From Chlorobiaceae bacterium (GTDB taxonomy: Bacteria > Bacteroidota > Chlorobiia > Chlorobiales > Chlorobiaceae): a DNA stretch of 51,301 nt. Under the pieces are notes generated by a model. That model ran no database searches. It was not told the origin of the DNA and saw only the letters and a program-made list of their open reading frames with translations. The stretch spans positions 1-51,301 of the forward strand of contig JAAXXR010000008.1 of the NCBI GenBank assembly GCA_013334335.1. The letters are read 5' to 3'. Shown here piece after piece: positions 7,856-16,859 of this stretch (positions are counted from its first letter, which is position 1; each line of letters opens with the position of its first letter). Made by a program: the position numbers and the translations under genes.

Positions 7856-10219
7856 ATGCAACCGCTGACACGCAAATTGCAGAGGGAGTTGTGGCACCTG
7901 AAAGGGCAGATGTTCGCCGTGGTGGCGGTCGTCACCTGCGGCATTGCCGTTTTTGTCTCCATGAGCAGCGTGAAGCACTCTCTCGAGGCTTCGCGATGGA
8001 ACTATTACCACCGCTACCGTTTCGCCGATGTGTTTGTTCAGGTCAAGCGGGCTCCCGAGTCCTTGAGCTGGATGGCAGCCCGCATGCCAGGGGTGGCGGC
8101 GGTGGCCACCAGGATCGTGACCGATGTCACCATCGATGTGCCCGGTCTCGACGAGCCGGCCACCGGACGACTCGTTTCCATACCCATCCGGGGTGAGCCG
8201 CCGCTCAATGGCCTCCACATCGTGGCCGGCAGGACGATCGAAACGGATCGCATCGACGAAGTCGTCGCCAGCAAACCCTTCATGGAGGCCAACGGCCTGA
8301 AGCCTGGCGACCGCGTCGGCGCGGTCATCAATGGGCGTCGCCAGGAGCTGGTCATCGTCGGCAGCGCTCTTTCCCCTGAGTACATCTACGAGGTGCAGCC
8401 GGGCTCCTTCTTTCCTGACAAACGCCGCTTCGGCGTGTTCTGGATCAGCCGCCGGGCACTTGAATCGGCGCTCGACATGGATGGCGCCTTCAACGACCTT
8501 TCGCTGACGCTGACCCAAGGCGCTTCCGAAAAAGAGGTGATCACCAGGCTCGATCTGCTGTTCGAGCGCTATGGCTCACTGGGGGCATACGGGAGATCGG
8601 AGCAGCTCTCCGACCGTTTCATCTCCGACGAGATCAAGCAGCTCGGCACACAGATTACCCTCCTGCCCGCGATCTTCCTCGGGGTGGCCGTCTTTCTCCT
8701 GAACATCGTCCTGCAACGACTGGTCAGCACCCAGCGGGAGCAGATCGCCGTCCTCAAGGCGATGGGCTATGCGGGTGCTGCCATCGGACGCCACTATCTC
8801 GGTTTCGCGCTCGCCCCGACCCTCACGGGAGCGCTCTTCGGGACCGTATCGGGAGCCTGGCTCGGCACGAGGCTCGTCAGGATCTACGGCGACTTCTACA
8901 ACTTTGCTGAACTGGTCTATGTCGTCAGACCCCAGGAACTCCTGATTTCGGTGCTGCTCAGCGTGGTTGCGGCGGCCGCGGGCGCGTTGCTGGCGTTGCG
9001 GCGTGTCATGCTGTTGCCACCGGCCGAAGCGATGAAGCCTGAGGCCCCGCCGGTTTTCCGGCCGGGCATGCTCGAACGGAGCGGTTTTGGCCGCCGGTTT
9101 CCGGTACCTGCCAGGATCATGCTCCGGAACATCGAACGCCGCCCCTGGAAATCGGCGCTCTCGGTGTTCATGATCTCGCTGTCGGTGGCGATCCTGATCG
9201 CCGGGCGCTTCACCTATGATGCGGTCGACCGGATGGTCGCGGTGGAGTTCGACGCCAAGCACCGTGAGGATGTCACCGTTGTCTTCACCGATCCGATGCC
9301 TCCGTCGGTTGCCCACTCCATCGCATCGCTCGACGGTGTGCTCGAACATGAATACTACCGCGAGGAGCCGGCCAGGCTCGTGTTCGGCCACCGTTCCAGA
9401 AGGCAGACCCTGAAAGGGTTGCCTGCATCCGCCGACTTGCAGCGTCTGGTCGATGCCGGGGGCCGGGTGGTCGAGCTTCCGGTCAGCGGGCTCATGCTGA
9501 CCAGGACGCTGGCCGACCTGCTTGGCGTTAAGCCTGGAGACCGACTGCAGGTCCAGCTCCTGCAAGGAAGCCGAAGGACAGCCGAACTCCCGGTCAGCGG
9601 CACCATCGACGAAATTCTCGGGCTGTCTGCGTATCTGCCCCTCGACGAGCTCGACCGGCTCGCCGGTGATGGAGGAGCCATCAACGCCGCCTGCCTGAGG
9701 ATCGATCCCTCCAGGGAGGTCTCGCTCTACCGTCAGTTCAAGCGGATGCCCGGCGTCTCCGGGATCACGTTGCTCAAGGCCCTGCGAAGCAGCTTCGACG
9801 AACTGATCGCCGAAAGCATGCTCACGTCGACCCTGATTCTGACCCTTTTCGCCTGCATCCTTGCCTTCGCGGTCATCTACAACGGAGCCCGGATTTCGCT
9901 TTCCGAACGGGCCAGGGAGCTCTCCAGCATGCGGGTGCTCGGCTTCACCGAACGGGAGATCTCCCTCATTCTCCTGGGAGAGCAGGCGCTCTTCTGCCTG
10001 GCAGCCCTGCCGCTCGGATTCCTGCTCGGCATCGGGTTGTCGGCGCTGCTCTCCCTGGCACTCAGCTCCGAGCTGTACCGCCTTCCCCTGGCCTTCAGCC
10101 CTGCCAACTTTCTGTTCGCTTTCGCGGTTGTGATCATCGTCGGGGCCCTGTCCGGTCTTGCGGTCTGGCGGCGCATGGTGACGCTCGACCTGATCGCCGT
10201 CCTCAAAACGAGGGAGTAG
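7856..10219 (+). CDS. FtsX-family ABC permease with two FtsX units
   Basis: The 787-residue product has an N-terminal membrane helix (about 17-39), a large periplasmic region and three helices near residues 275-390. The plan then repeats: a helix near 440-460, a second periplasmic domain and three C-terminal helices near 660-780. This double layout is that of DUF214/FtsX permeases, which act as mechanotransmitters with MacB/LolD ATPases. The conserved SxRxxEIAxLKxMG-type coupling segment appears as STQREQIAVLKAMGY and again as SERARELSSMRVLGF. It is sandwiched between the ATPase and adaptor genes, 6 and 2 bases away. The exported substrate is unknown. Confidence 0.92.
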   Translation: MQPLTRKLQRELWHLKGQMFAVVAVVTCGIAVFVSMSSVKHSLEASRWNYYHRYRFADVFVQVKRAPESLSWMAARMPGVAAVATRIVTDVTIDVPGLDEPATGRLVSIPIRGEPPLNGLHIVAGRTIETDRIDEVVASKPFMEANGLKPGDRVGAVINGRRQELVIVGSALSPEYIYEVQPGSFFPDKRRFGVFWISRRALESALDMDGAFNDLSLTLTQGASEKEVITRLDLLFERYGSLGAYGRSEQLSDRFISDEIKQLGTQITLLPAIFLGVAVFLLNIVLQRLVSTQREQIAVLKAMGYAGAAIGRHYLGFALAPTLTGALFGTVSGAWLGTRLVRIYGDFYNFAELVYVVRPQELLISVLLSVVAAAAGALLALRRVMLLPPAEAMKPEAPPVFRPGMLERSGFGRRFPVPARIMLRNIERRPWKSALSVFMISLSVAILIAGRFTYDAVDRMVAVEFDAKHREDVTVVFTDPMPPSVAHSIASLDGVLEHEYYREEPARLVFGHRSRRQTLKGLPASADLQRLVDAGGRVVELPVSGLMLTRTLADLLGVKPGDRLQVQLLQGSRRTAELPVSGTIDEILGLSAYLPLDELDRLAGDGGAINAACLRIDPSREVSLYRQFKRMPGVSGITLLKALRSSFDELIAESMLTSTLILTLFACILAFAVIYNGARISLSERARELSSMRVLGFTEREISLILLGEQALFCLAALPLGFLLGIGLSALLSLALSSELYRLPLAFSPANFLFAFAVVIIVGALSGLAVWRRMVTLDLIAVLKTRE

Positions 10220-10221
10220 TC

Positions 10222-11391
10222 ATGAAACGAATCTCAAAAAAGCAACTGCTGCTCGCTGCCGCACTGTTCGCGTCGGCCCTGCTCCTGTTTCTGCTGTTGC
10301 GGCCCGCACCCCTGCCCGTGGAGGCCGCACGGGTGATTCGCGGACCGTTGCAGGTGACTGTCGAGGCGGAGGGCATGACCCGGGTGGCCGACCGCTACAC
10401 GGTGGCTTCTCCAGTGTCGGGACGGCTTCTGCGGATCGGCCTGGAGGCTGGCGATCCGGTCGCGCCCGGGACGATTCTCGCCTCGATCGTTCCTCCACAA
10501 CTCGATGCGCGCGAGTACCGCGAAGCCTCCTCGCTGGCCGGCTCTGCCAGCGCCGAACTCAACGCGGCTGAAGCGAGGCGGCGGCAGGCTTCGGCCAATC
10601 TCGCCCAGTCACGGCTCCGCGCCGCCCGTTACGATAACCTGTACCATGAGGGCGCAGTCTCGAAGGAGGGCTGGGAGATTGCCAGGACGCAGGCCGAGGT
10701 GCTTGAAAAGGAGGAACGGGCGGCCATTTCTGCCGTTTCGGCAGCCTCCTTCAGATACGAGGCCGCCAAGTCCAGGTTTGACCGTCACCTGGCCATGAAG
10801 CCTGTCGAAGTGGCCGCACCCGCCGCCGGCCGGGTGCTCAGGGTCTACGAACAGAGTGAACGGACCGTCGCCGCCGGCGCACCGCTTTTCGATATCGGCG
10901 ATCCGGCAACTCTTGAAATCGTCATCGACGTCATCTCTTCGGACGCGGTCAGCGTCAGGACGGGCCAGCTGGTCAGCATCGAGGGCTGGGGAGGCGGGTC
11001 GATCATCAAGGCCAGGGTGAGCCGTGTTGAACCCGCGGCCTTCACCAAGACGTCGGCACTTGGAATAGAAGAAAAACGGGTGAATATTATCGCGCTTCCC
11101 GAACGCACCGACCCGAGACTTGGCGACAATTATCGGGTGCTTGCGAGCATCGTGGTCAGGGAGGCCCCAGAAGCGCTCAAGGTGCCTTCCAGCACCCTTT
11201 TCCGCAGAGGATCGTCTTGGCGGCTGTTCGTTGTCGAACGAGGCCGGGCTGTCGAGCGCCAGGTCACGATCGGGCTCCGCGGTGCGTTCGAATCCGAAGT
11301 GCTCGGTGGTGTCAGGGCCGGCCAGCAGGTGATCCTGCATCCACAGAACGAGCTGAAGGAAGGGATGCGCGTCAAGGTGCAGGAACGCTAA
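10222..11391 (+). CDS. HlyD-family periplasmic adaptor of the ABC exporter
   Basis: The 389-residue product begins with a basic segment and one hydrophobic helix (about 6-26), an inner-membrane anchor. It continues with a biotinyl-lipoyl-like half (SPVSGRLLRIGLEAGDPV), a long alpha-helical hairpin rich in Ala, Arg and Glu (about 95-190), the second lipoyl half (APAAGRVLRVYEQSERTV) and beta-barrel regions. This is the domain order of HlyD/MFP adaptors, which bridge an inner-membrane exporter to an outer-membrane channel. It starts 2 bases after the permease stop, so translation is probably coupled. It resembles the DevB/MacA types; the TolC-like partner must lie elsewhere. Confidence 0.92.
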   Translation: MKRISKKQLLLAAALFASALLLFLLLRPAPLPVEAARVIRGPLQVTVEAEGMTRVADRYTVASPVSGRLLRIGLEAGDPVAPGTILASIVPPQLDAREYREASSLAGSASAELNAAEARRRQASANLAQSRLRAARYDNLYHEGAVSKEGWEIARTQAEVLEKEERAAISAVSAASFRYEAAKSRFDRHLAMKPVEVAAPAAGRVLRVYEQSERTVAAGAPLFDIGDPATLEIVIDVISSDAVSVRTGQLVSIEGWGGGSIIKARVSRVEPAAFTKTSALGIEEKRVNIIALPERTDPRLGDNYRVLASIVVREAPEALKVPSSTLFRRGSSWRLFVVERGRAVERQVTIGLRGAFESEVLGGVRAGQQVILHPQNELKEGMRVKVQER

Positions 11392-11469
11392 GGGCCCCGT
11401 TGCCGCATGGTCGGGCGGGATGCTTCGATGCTTGACCGGGGGGGATAACGTCTACAACAAACGAAGGAT

Positions 11470-12828
11470 ATGGCAGGTCAGAGGGGTGAGCGGAGCGTCT
11501 TGTTGATCGTCGGCGCGGGGGCGTCCGGTATGCTGGCGGCCGTTTCAGCCCGCCAGGCCGCGCGGGAACTCGGCATAGGCGACCTGAGGCTCAGGATCAT
11601 GCTGCTCGAGCGAAATCAGAAACCTGGAGCGAAGATCGCCATATCCGGTGGTGGGCACTGCAATATCACCCATGACGGGCCGGTCGACCGCCTGCTCGAT
11701 CGTGGATTTACCAGGAAAAACGAACAGCGTTTCGTCAGGCCGTCGATCTACTCCTTCACGAACGGTGACCTGCTCGCACTTCTCGCCAGCTACGGGGTGC
11801 CGACTGCTCCTCGCGAGGATGGCCGGGTGTTTCCGGTTTCAGGTGTTGCGCTGGATGTCGTCGCCGCCATACGGCGAATGCTCCAGGACTCGTTGGCAGA
11901 AGTGCACACCGGCACCAGGGTGGAGGGCATGGAGGTGGGCGACCGGGGGGTCCGGCTTCGGGCCGGAGAGGCCTGCTTTGAATCTGATTCGGTGATCCTG
12001 GCTGCCGGTGGCAGCGCATGGGGCTCTTCCGGTACGACCGGAGACGGGGTTCGTCTTGCTGCCTCCATCGGACATGCCGTGGTGCCGGTCCTTCCGGCGC
12101 TTGCCCCGGTGTTTCTGAGTACGCCTCCGGATCCCGGGCTTGTCGGGGTGACGCTGCGCGGGGTCGGACTGGTCGTCGAATCGAACCGCGGAAGCGATTT
12201 CCGGAGAGGCGATCTGCTGGTCAGCCATCGGGGCATCTCGGGCCCGGCATGCCTCTCGCTCTCGCGTTCAGTCTCCGAAATGCTGGCAGGAGGAGGGGCG
12301 GCGCCAAGGCTATTCGCCGATTTTTTCCCGAGCCATGACCCACAGGCGGTTTCCACTTTTGTCCTCGATCAGGCGGCACGTAACGGTACCCAGTTCGTCC
12401 GCACCTTTCTGCAGCGCTGCCCGATCGCTCCGGAGACGCTTTCGGAGCGGAATCCAGATGCGTCGGTTCAGACCGAGACCATCCCGAACGCTTTCGTGCC
12501 GGAAATCATGACGAGGGCCGGTATCGGCCGGGAGCAGACGCTCAGCGTGCTGACGCGTCAACAGCGGCTCGAACTTGCCGGAGTGCTGAAAAGGTTCGTG
12601 CTTGGCACGGCACGCACCGTGCCGCTCGACAAGGCGGAAGTCTCGGCCGGTGGAGTGTCCCTGACCGAGATCGACCCCAAAACCATGCGCTCTCGCCTGC
12701 ACCCCCGGCTTTTCTGCTGTGGCGAGCTACTTGACTATGCAGGAGAGGTTGGTGGTTTCAATCTGCAGGCGGCATTTTCGACCGGCTGGGTCGCCGGTCG
12801 CCATGCCGTTCGTGAACTGTTCAGCTGA
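11470..12828 (+). CDS. HI0933-family FAD-dependent oxidoreductase
   Basis: The 452-residue flavoprotein starts at ATG 11470 with an AAGGA sequence just upstream. It has the dinucleotide-binding VGAGASGMLAA, the family-diagnostic segment KPGAKIAISGGGHCNITH and the C-terminal CCGELLDYAGEVGGFNLQ with AFSTGWVAG, all features of the HI0933/YhiN family. These proteins bind FAD; their reaction is not settled. It follows the exporter operon after 78 bases and converges with the repeat-protein gene, whose stop is 9 bases away. Confidence 0.92.
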   Translation: MAGQRGERSVLLIVGAGASGMLAAVSARQAARELGIGDLRLRIMLLERNQKPGAKIAISGGGHCNITHDGPVDRLLDRGFTRKNEQRFVRPSIYSFTNGDLLALLASYGVPTAPREDGRVFPVSGVALDVVAAIRRMLQDSLAEVHTGTRVEGMEVGDRGVRLRAGEACFESDSVILAAGGSAWGSSGTTGDGVRLAASIGHAVVPVLPALAPVFLSTPPDPGLVGVTLRGVGLVVESNRGSDFRRGDLLVSHRGISGPACLSLSRSVSEMLAGGGAAPRLFADFFPSHDPQAVSTFVLDQAARNGTQFVRTFLQRCPIAPETLSERNPDASVQTETIPNAFVPEIMTRAGIGREQTLSVLTRQQRLELAGVLKRFVLGTARTVPLDKAEVSAGGVSLTEIDPKTMRSRLHPRLFCCGELLDYAGEVGGFNLQAAFSTGWVAGRHAVRELFS

Positions 12829-12837
12829 GCACGCTCC

Positions 12838-13770
12838 TCAGCTTGCGCAGGAGTAGCCCGGATTGGACGCTTTGCGGTCGAACGGAAGCACCCTGATCTG
12901 ACACTGCGCCAGGAGAAACGAATGCTGGTGCTCCTCGAAGACGATCCGGCCTCCGCTGAAGCGGACCTTCAGGGGGACTACCACTTTACGCTCCGCACCG
13001 CAAGGGTTGTTCTTCAGCCCGGGGGCAAAACGGTGCTCATCTCCAAGCTGATCGATGACGCTGAATTCCTCCGCGGTCGTCTTGAGCGCGCGGATGGTCC
13101 CATCCGGATTGAACTCAAGCGAGTTCAGGTCGCCGTGGATGCCCTGCGGGTCGTTGTCGTAAGCGGTGATGATCCCGACCGGGGTCTCGACTCTGACCAC
13201 ACCGGCGGGTTCGAGCGATTTCAAGGATCCATCCTCGTGGAACGACATCCCCGTCCTGACCCTGAACTCTCCTGCCGGGGTGAGTACCGTAATCAGCTCC
13301 CCGGGCCAGAGGGTCAGGCTTTTCAGGGCTCCTCCCTCATAGAACTGCAATCCAATGAATTTTGCCGTCAGCGTCCCGATCGGAGCGTTGATCGAGATCG
13401 TTTCCGCCAGTTCGTATTCGTTCTTTGCGGTCCAGAATCCGCTGAGTTTTCCGTCCAGCGGGAATATTCGCTTGATACTCCCCGATTCGTGGAAGGTGAC
13501 CAGTTCGGCGGGAACCGGACCGACTGGCGTTTCCAGCATGGTCTTCGACTGCAATGCGACCGATTTGATCGCTCCGCTTTTGTAGAAATAGAGGGGTTTG
13601 GCTGTCCGGCGCCCCATGTCTTCCGACTCATAGAGCGGGACAAGGTTGCCGTATGGCGTTAACAGGAGGTTCTCCTTGCTGACGAGGCATCCGTCGGTTT
13701 TGCCGTTGGAGTAGAGGGTTCTGAATTCAACGCCGTCGAGCTCTCCGTAAGATGTGGTAAAACTGGTCAT
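12838..13770 (-). CDS. Repeat protein with alternating TP-x-G and FxxxGxxKS modules
   Basis: No signal peptide or membrane segment is seen in this 310-residue product. It is built of degenerate repeats. The element FYKSGAIKS recurs at about 62-70, 93-101, 143-151, 177-185 and 220-228, always aromatic-x-x-x-Gly-x-(I/L)-(K/R). A TP-x-G strand such as METPVG recurs between them (about 39, 81, 130, 164 and 197). This recalls MORN and YwqK-type beta-hairpin repeats, but I cannot assign a known family. The last about 60 residues lack the repeat and contain three cysteines. A near-consensus sigma-54 site lies upstream. A soluble beta-solenoid-like scaffold is my inference. Confidence 0.75.
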   Translation of the reverse strand: MTSFTTSYGELDGVEFRTLYSNGKTDGCLVSKENLLLTPYGNLVPLYESEDMGRRTAKPLYFYKSGAIKSVALQSKTMLETPVGPVPAELVTFHESGSIKRIFPLDGKLSGFWTAKNEYELAETISINAPIGTLTAKFIGLQFYEGGALKSLTLWPGELITVLTPAGEFRVRTGMSFHEDGSLKSLEPAGVVRVETPVGIITAYDNDPQGIHGDLNSLEFNPDGTIRALKTTAEEFSVIDQLGDEHRFAPGLKNNPCGAERKVVVPLKVRFSGGRIVFEEHQHSFLLAQCQIRVLPFDRKASNPGYSCAS

Positions 13771-13821
13771 ATCTTGTCCTGTTTGGAGGTGTACTGATTC
13801 CTGTCACGAGTGGTCGCCATT

Positions 13822-13855
13822 AGTCTATCAACTATCGTGCCAGTCTATTAATTAT
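13822..13855. repeat. Two 14-base direct repeats, 20-base period
   Basis: AGTCTATCAACTAT at 13822-13835 and AGTCTATTAATTAT at 13842-13855 agree at 12 of 14 positions and start exactly 20 bases apart, close to two helical turns. They overlap the sigma-54-like site of the repeat-protein gene. They could bind a dimeric regulator, or be a chance duplication. Confidence 0.5.
13827..13842 (-). promoter_or_regulatory. Sigma-54-like promoter (-24/-12) before the repeat-protein gene
   Basis: Read on the minus strand the site is TGGCACGATAGTTGAT. It matches the sigma-54 consensus TGGCACG-N4-TTGCW at all fixed positions except the C of the -12 GC, which is A. The GG-to-GA spacing is exact. Transcription would start near 13816, leaving a leader of about 46 bases before the ATG at 13770. 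The rpoN gene lies in this window at 47682, so the factor exists in the cell. The substitution at -12 keeps this tentative. Confidence 0.45.
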
Positions 13856-14106
13856 TGGGGTAATGTATTCAATGATAACAAGATGGGTGATTATGTGGGG
13901 GGGCGTTTATCAGGAAAAAACGGTACGCTCAGGTAGGATCTGCAGGGAAAGCTACATTATTGAAGAAAGTAAGGCGAGTTGCTCCCGCCATCATTGATGC
14001 CTTGCAGCACCAAACCATGATCAATTCGTAGGTTTGAATTCCGAACGACAGCAGCTGCCGTTGGTTCACCTGACTGGTGTGGAGCAGAGTTGCCTCGAGG
14101 TTCCGG
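13856..14106. other. Gap between repeat-protein gene and ydbH-like gene
   Basis: No gene is supported here. A minus-strand open frame (13929-14156) overlaps the ydbH-like gene and has no recognisable protein family or binding site. The segment is more AT-rich than its surroundings up to about 13950 and may hold distal control sites for the repeat-protein gene. Confidence 0.4.
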
Positions 14107-16221
14107 TTATTTTTTCCCGTTTTTCCGGAGCACCTTTTCGGTGATCTCCTGTTCAATGCCTGAAGAGATGGAGAGGCTCCGGAACAGATCGAGAAGGTTC
14201 TGCTCTATGGTCAGGTTAAGATTGACCGGACGGCCGTTCTGGAATTCCGGATTGTGTCCCTTGAGCTGCAGGGAGATATGGGACTTTCCGTCCGATGTCA
14301 TGGTGATCGACGAGATCAGTTCGGAGTAGAGGAAATTGCCGAGTGCTTCGTAGGTCATCCGCATGCCGGCGTTGGCCAGGGCCCGCTCTTCCGGTGTGGT
14401 GGAGTAGATGATCTGTCCTGAACGTTCGGCATCGATGCCGCCGTCGGGAATGCTGAACGAATCGCCATCGAGCATGATCGGAAGGCGACCCCGTACCGTG
14501 CCGGTGGCGAAGATTTTTTTGGCCCCCTGCAGGTCGAGCAGTTTCTGGAGCGGGATGCCGTTGACCTCCACCACGGTTGCTGCTTGCCTGGTCGACAGGT
14601 TGTAGTCGACGTGGTGGAGCGACACGGAGCCGTCGAAGAATCCGGCTGAAAACCCGGAAAGAGCGACGATCGATGGGTGCTGCCGTTCACCCGGCAGGTC
14701 GAGGATGCCCTTGAGTCCGGTAAGTTCGAGCTCTCCGCCCTCCGATTTCCGCTTGAGGCTTTTCAGGGTAAAGCCGATCTTGGTCTTGCCGGAGTACTCA
14801 CGGTCAAGCAGGATGGACGGTTCACTGAAGTTCCAGACCACCTCCGCACCACCCCCACTGAACGGCGAGGCCTCGGATCCTTGGGTTCTTCTGGCGGCTT
14901 TCTGCCGTATCGTCCCCCCGCCGGGCGAAACCAGCTTCGCCTGGCGCACCGCGATGCCGTCACGCGAGAACGAAAGCGGAATCGTGCCGCTCACCTGGCC
15001 CTTCATCTTCCCGCTGAACTCCCCGTGCAGCCGCAGCCGATCGAAGAGGGGGATCCTGTTCAGTCTCACCGTGCATGACGCCTTGTCGCTGCCGGCGTCA
15101 TACCGGGCAGGGGAAGCCGTGAGCGATCCCCCCAGGAGCCTGGTCGAAAGTCCGCCGAGACGGATTCCCGAAAGCTTCTCGTCCTTCGCGTTGAGGGTCA
15201 CTTCAGCATTCAGTCCGCTGAGCAGCTTTGGGCCACCGCTCTTTCCTCCGGCGTCGAAGGAGAAGAGTGGCTTGCCTCCGCTGCCTTTCCAGACCAGCAG
15301 TGTTCCCGGTCCGGCCTCGACCTCGCCGTTTCTGATCCTGACGGTCGTGTCGAGGTATTCGACAGGCAGGGAGCCGCTCATGACCCCGGACACCGATGGA
15401 TTGGGGTTTCGGATACCGGCGAGCTCGGGGATTCGCTCAAGCGGCACGCTGTCGAGTTGCAGGGTGAAGGCGCTCTGTTTCGTCCTGAGGCTGTATTCGA
15501 TCGTTGGCGTCGACGCCCTGATGCCGAACAGATCCACCGAGCAGTCGCTGAAGATCAGCGTGCATGGTTTTTCAGGGTTGCGCGCCAAGCCGAAGGTGGC
15601 GGCAAACCCCGAGAGGGGGGTTCGCTTTCCATCTGAAAAAAGCGATGCGGCCTGGAATCGGGATGGCTGCTGCAGCCAGTTTGCCGACTTGGTGAGGAGT
15701 GCGCGGTACCTGACCTCCTCGAGTTTCAGCTTGCCTGTTTCAACCTTTCCGCCGTTGACGGCATAGGCTACCGAATCTGCCGTGAAGCCGACGGCGAGGC
15801 CGCGCTTCCGGAAGAGGTCGACACGGCCGGTTATGAGGGGACGGCTGTCCCTGAAGAGGATCCCGGCCGGTTTCATGAGTGCGTCGAGGGAGTCGGCTTC
15901 GAGCGTGAGCCGGTAGGCACTTCCCGTTGCCGATGGAGCGCTTCTCCAGGTAAGTCTGCCGTTATGTACCCTGACCACGAAGGTTGCGGCTATGCCGGTG
16001 CATGAGTCCGGAGGGGTGGTCACGACGCCGTCAAGACGTCCGAACGAGACTCCTCCGGGACCCGGCCGGCCAAAGTCGTGCAGTACCAGCCGGATACCTT
16101 TACCGGCGGCTACCCGGTCGACGACATCCTGCGCGTACCACGGGAAGGCGAACCAGGCCCCTGCGGCCGCAATGACCGCAAGGAGGATGATTGTCCCCAG
16201 GATGCGAAGCGGCCATTTCAC
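14107..16221 (-). CDS. ydbH: YdbH-like AsmA-superfamily intermembrane transport protein
   Basis: The 704-residue product starts at a GTG (16221) with one N-terminal membrane helix (about 6-28, LGTIILLAVIAAAGAWFAF). It continues as a long beta-rich periplasmic part with recurrent short strands, the architecture of AsmA-like and YdbH proteins. Its C-terminal third has the segment GTVRGRLPIMLDGDSFSIPDGGI, typical of YdbH. In E. coli, YdbH, TamB and YhdP redundantly carry phospholipid across the periplasm, and YdbH works with YnbE and YdbL. Homologues of both partners are immediately upstream. It is shorter than the E. coli protein (879 residues). The assignment rests mainly on the gene set plus architecture. 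Confidence 0.8.
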   Translation of the reverse strand: MKWPLRILGTIILLAVIAAAGAWFAFPWYAQDVVDRVAAGKGIRLVLHDFGRPGPGGVSFGRLDGVVTTPPDSCTGIAATFVVRVHNGRLTWRSAPSATGSAYRLTLEADSLDALMKPAGILFRDSRPLITGRVDLFRKRGLAVGFTADSVAYAVNGGKVETGKLKLEEVRYRALLTKSANWLQQPSRFQAASLFSDGKRTPLSGFAATFGLARNPEKPCTLIFSDCSVDLFGIRASTPTIEYSLRTKQSAFTLQLDSVPLERIPELAGIRNPNPSVSGVMSGSLPVEYLDTTVRIRNGEVEAGPGTLLVWKGSGGKPLFSFDAGGKSGGPKLLSGLNAEVTLNAKDEKLSGIRLGGLSTRLLGGSLTASPARYDAGSDKASCTVRLNRIPLFDRLRLHGEFSGKMKGQVSGTIPLSFSRDGIAVRQAKLVSPGGGTIRQKAARRTQGSEASPFSGGGAEVVWNFSEPSILLDREYSGKTKIGFTLKSLKRKSEGGELELTGLKGILDLPGERQHPSIVALSGFSAGFFDGSVSLHHVDYNLSTRQAATVVEVNGIPLQKLLDLQGAKKIFATGTVRGRLPIMLDGDSFSIPDGGIDAERSGQIIYSTTPEERALANAGMRMTYEALGNFLYSELISSITMTSDGKSHISLQLKGHNPEFQNGRPVNLNLTIEQNLLDLFRSLSISSGIEQEITEKVLRKNGKK

Positions 16222-16227
16222 GTCCGG

Positions 16228-16584
16228 TCACTTTTTGGACCACTTGCCCTGGATTTGCACCCAGGTGCCTGCAGGGAATCCGGGAAAGCGTTTTTCAAAT
16301 GTTCTCTGGCCGGCGACCTCAATGGAGATGCTGTTTTTCGAGGCGATCTCAGCATAAGCGGCACGTCGCTCCTGATTGACGGTGCCGACCAGCGTCTGGG
16401 CTTCAGCGCCGGCCCCGGGAGGGATGGCGATATAGCCGCTGTCCACCTCTCCTACCAGTCCGCCGGATCTGGCAGTTTCAAGGTCGAGCGAGAATGCTGC
16501 AGTCGTTGATGCGGCCAGCAATGCGAGAAGCAGCGCGAAGGTCCTGATGAGCGAAGTCGCCCGGTATGCTATGGTATGATACAT
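16228..16584 (-). CDS. ydbL: YdbL-family (DUF1318) periplasmic protein
   Basis: The 118-residue product has a signal peptide (hydrophobic stretch about 13-31, ending ASTTAAFS). A short mature domain of the YdbL/DUF1318 type follows: RSGGLVGEVDSGYIAIPPGA, then TVNQERRAAYAEIASKN and, at the end, GTWVQIQGKWSKK. The ATG at 16584 follows GGGAGGATC at good spacing. In E. coli YdbL is a periplasmic helper that modulates the YdbH-YnbE interaction. It lies 17 bases after the ynbE-like gene and 6 bases before the ydbH-like gene. Confidence 0.88.
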   Translation of the reverse strand: MYHTIAYRATSLIRTFALLLALLAASTTAAFSLDLETARSGGLVGEVDSGYIAIPPGAGAEAQTLVGTVNQERRAAYAEIASKNSISIEVAGQRTFEKRFPGFPAGTWVQIQGKWSKK

Positions 16585-16601
16585 GAGTGATCCTCCCTTG
16601 A

Positions 16602-16808
16602 TTAAAAGATGTCTTTTCGCTTCTCAACCAGGCTGTCGATGTCCCTGTCGACTTTCACCCGGATTTCATGGTCGATCTTGATGTTCATGTTGATCGTGAT
16701 TGGCTTGTCCGGCGCCTCCACCCGTACGGTCGGGCTGCAAGCGGTAGCCAGGAGGCTCGCCATGAGCAGGAGGCCTGCCGGCAGGGCGTACGCAGTTGTT
16801 TTTTTCAT
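16602..16808 (-). CDS. ynbE: YnbE-like outer-membrane lipoprotein
   Basis: The ATG at 16808 gives a 68-residue product; a TTG further upstream is less likely. A lipoprotein signal ends with LATAC, whose cysteine would be acylated. The mature part contains PITINMNIKIDHEIRVKVD, nearly the YnbE signature. In E. coli, YnbE multimers form the outer-membrane end of the YdbH bridge by beta-strand augmentation. It is first of the three ydbH-type genes and follows a DUF2141 gene by 51 bases. Confidence 0.88.
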   Translation of the reverse strand: MKKTTAYALPAGLLLMASLLATACSPTVRVEAPDKPITINMNIKIDHEIRVKVDRDIDSLVEKRKDIF

Positions 16809-16859
16809 GTCGTGCGGATATGTTTTTTTATGTGTCAACAGACTTTTTCCCCACCTTGG

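Noticed and set aside
12823-12843. AGCTGAG / CTCAGCT inverted repeat between convergent stops
   Set aside because: Seven-base stem with no T-run and within coding ends; too weak to call a terminator.
13929-14156. 75-residue minus-strand frame with transposase-like look
   Set aside because: No recognised domain and it overlaps the ydbH-like gene; not reported as a gene.
14705-15766. 353-residue open frame on the plus strand
   Set aside because: Lies antisense to the ydbH-like gene and has no recognisable content; shadow of a real gene.
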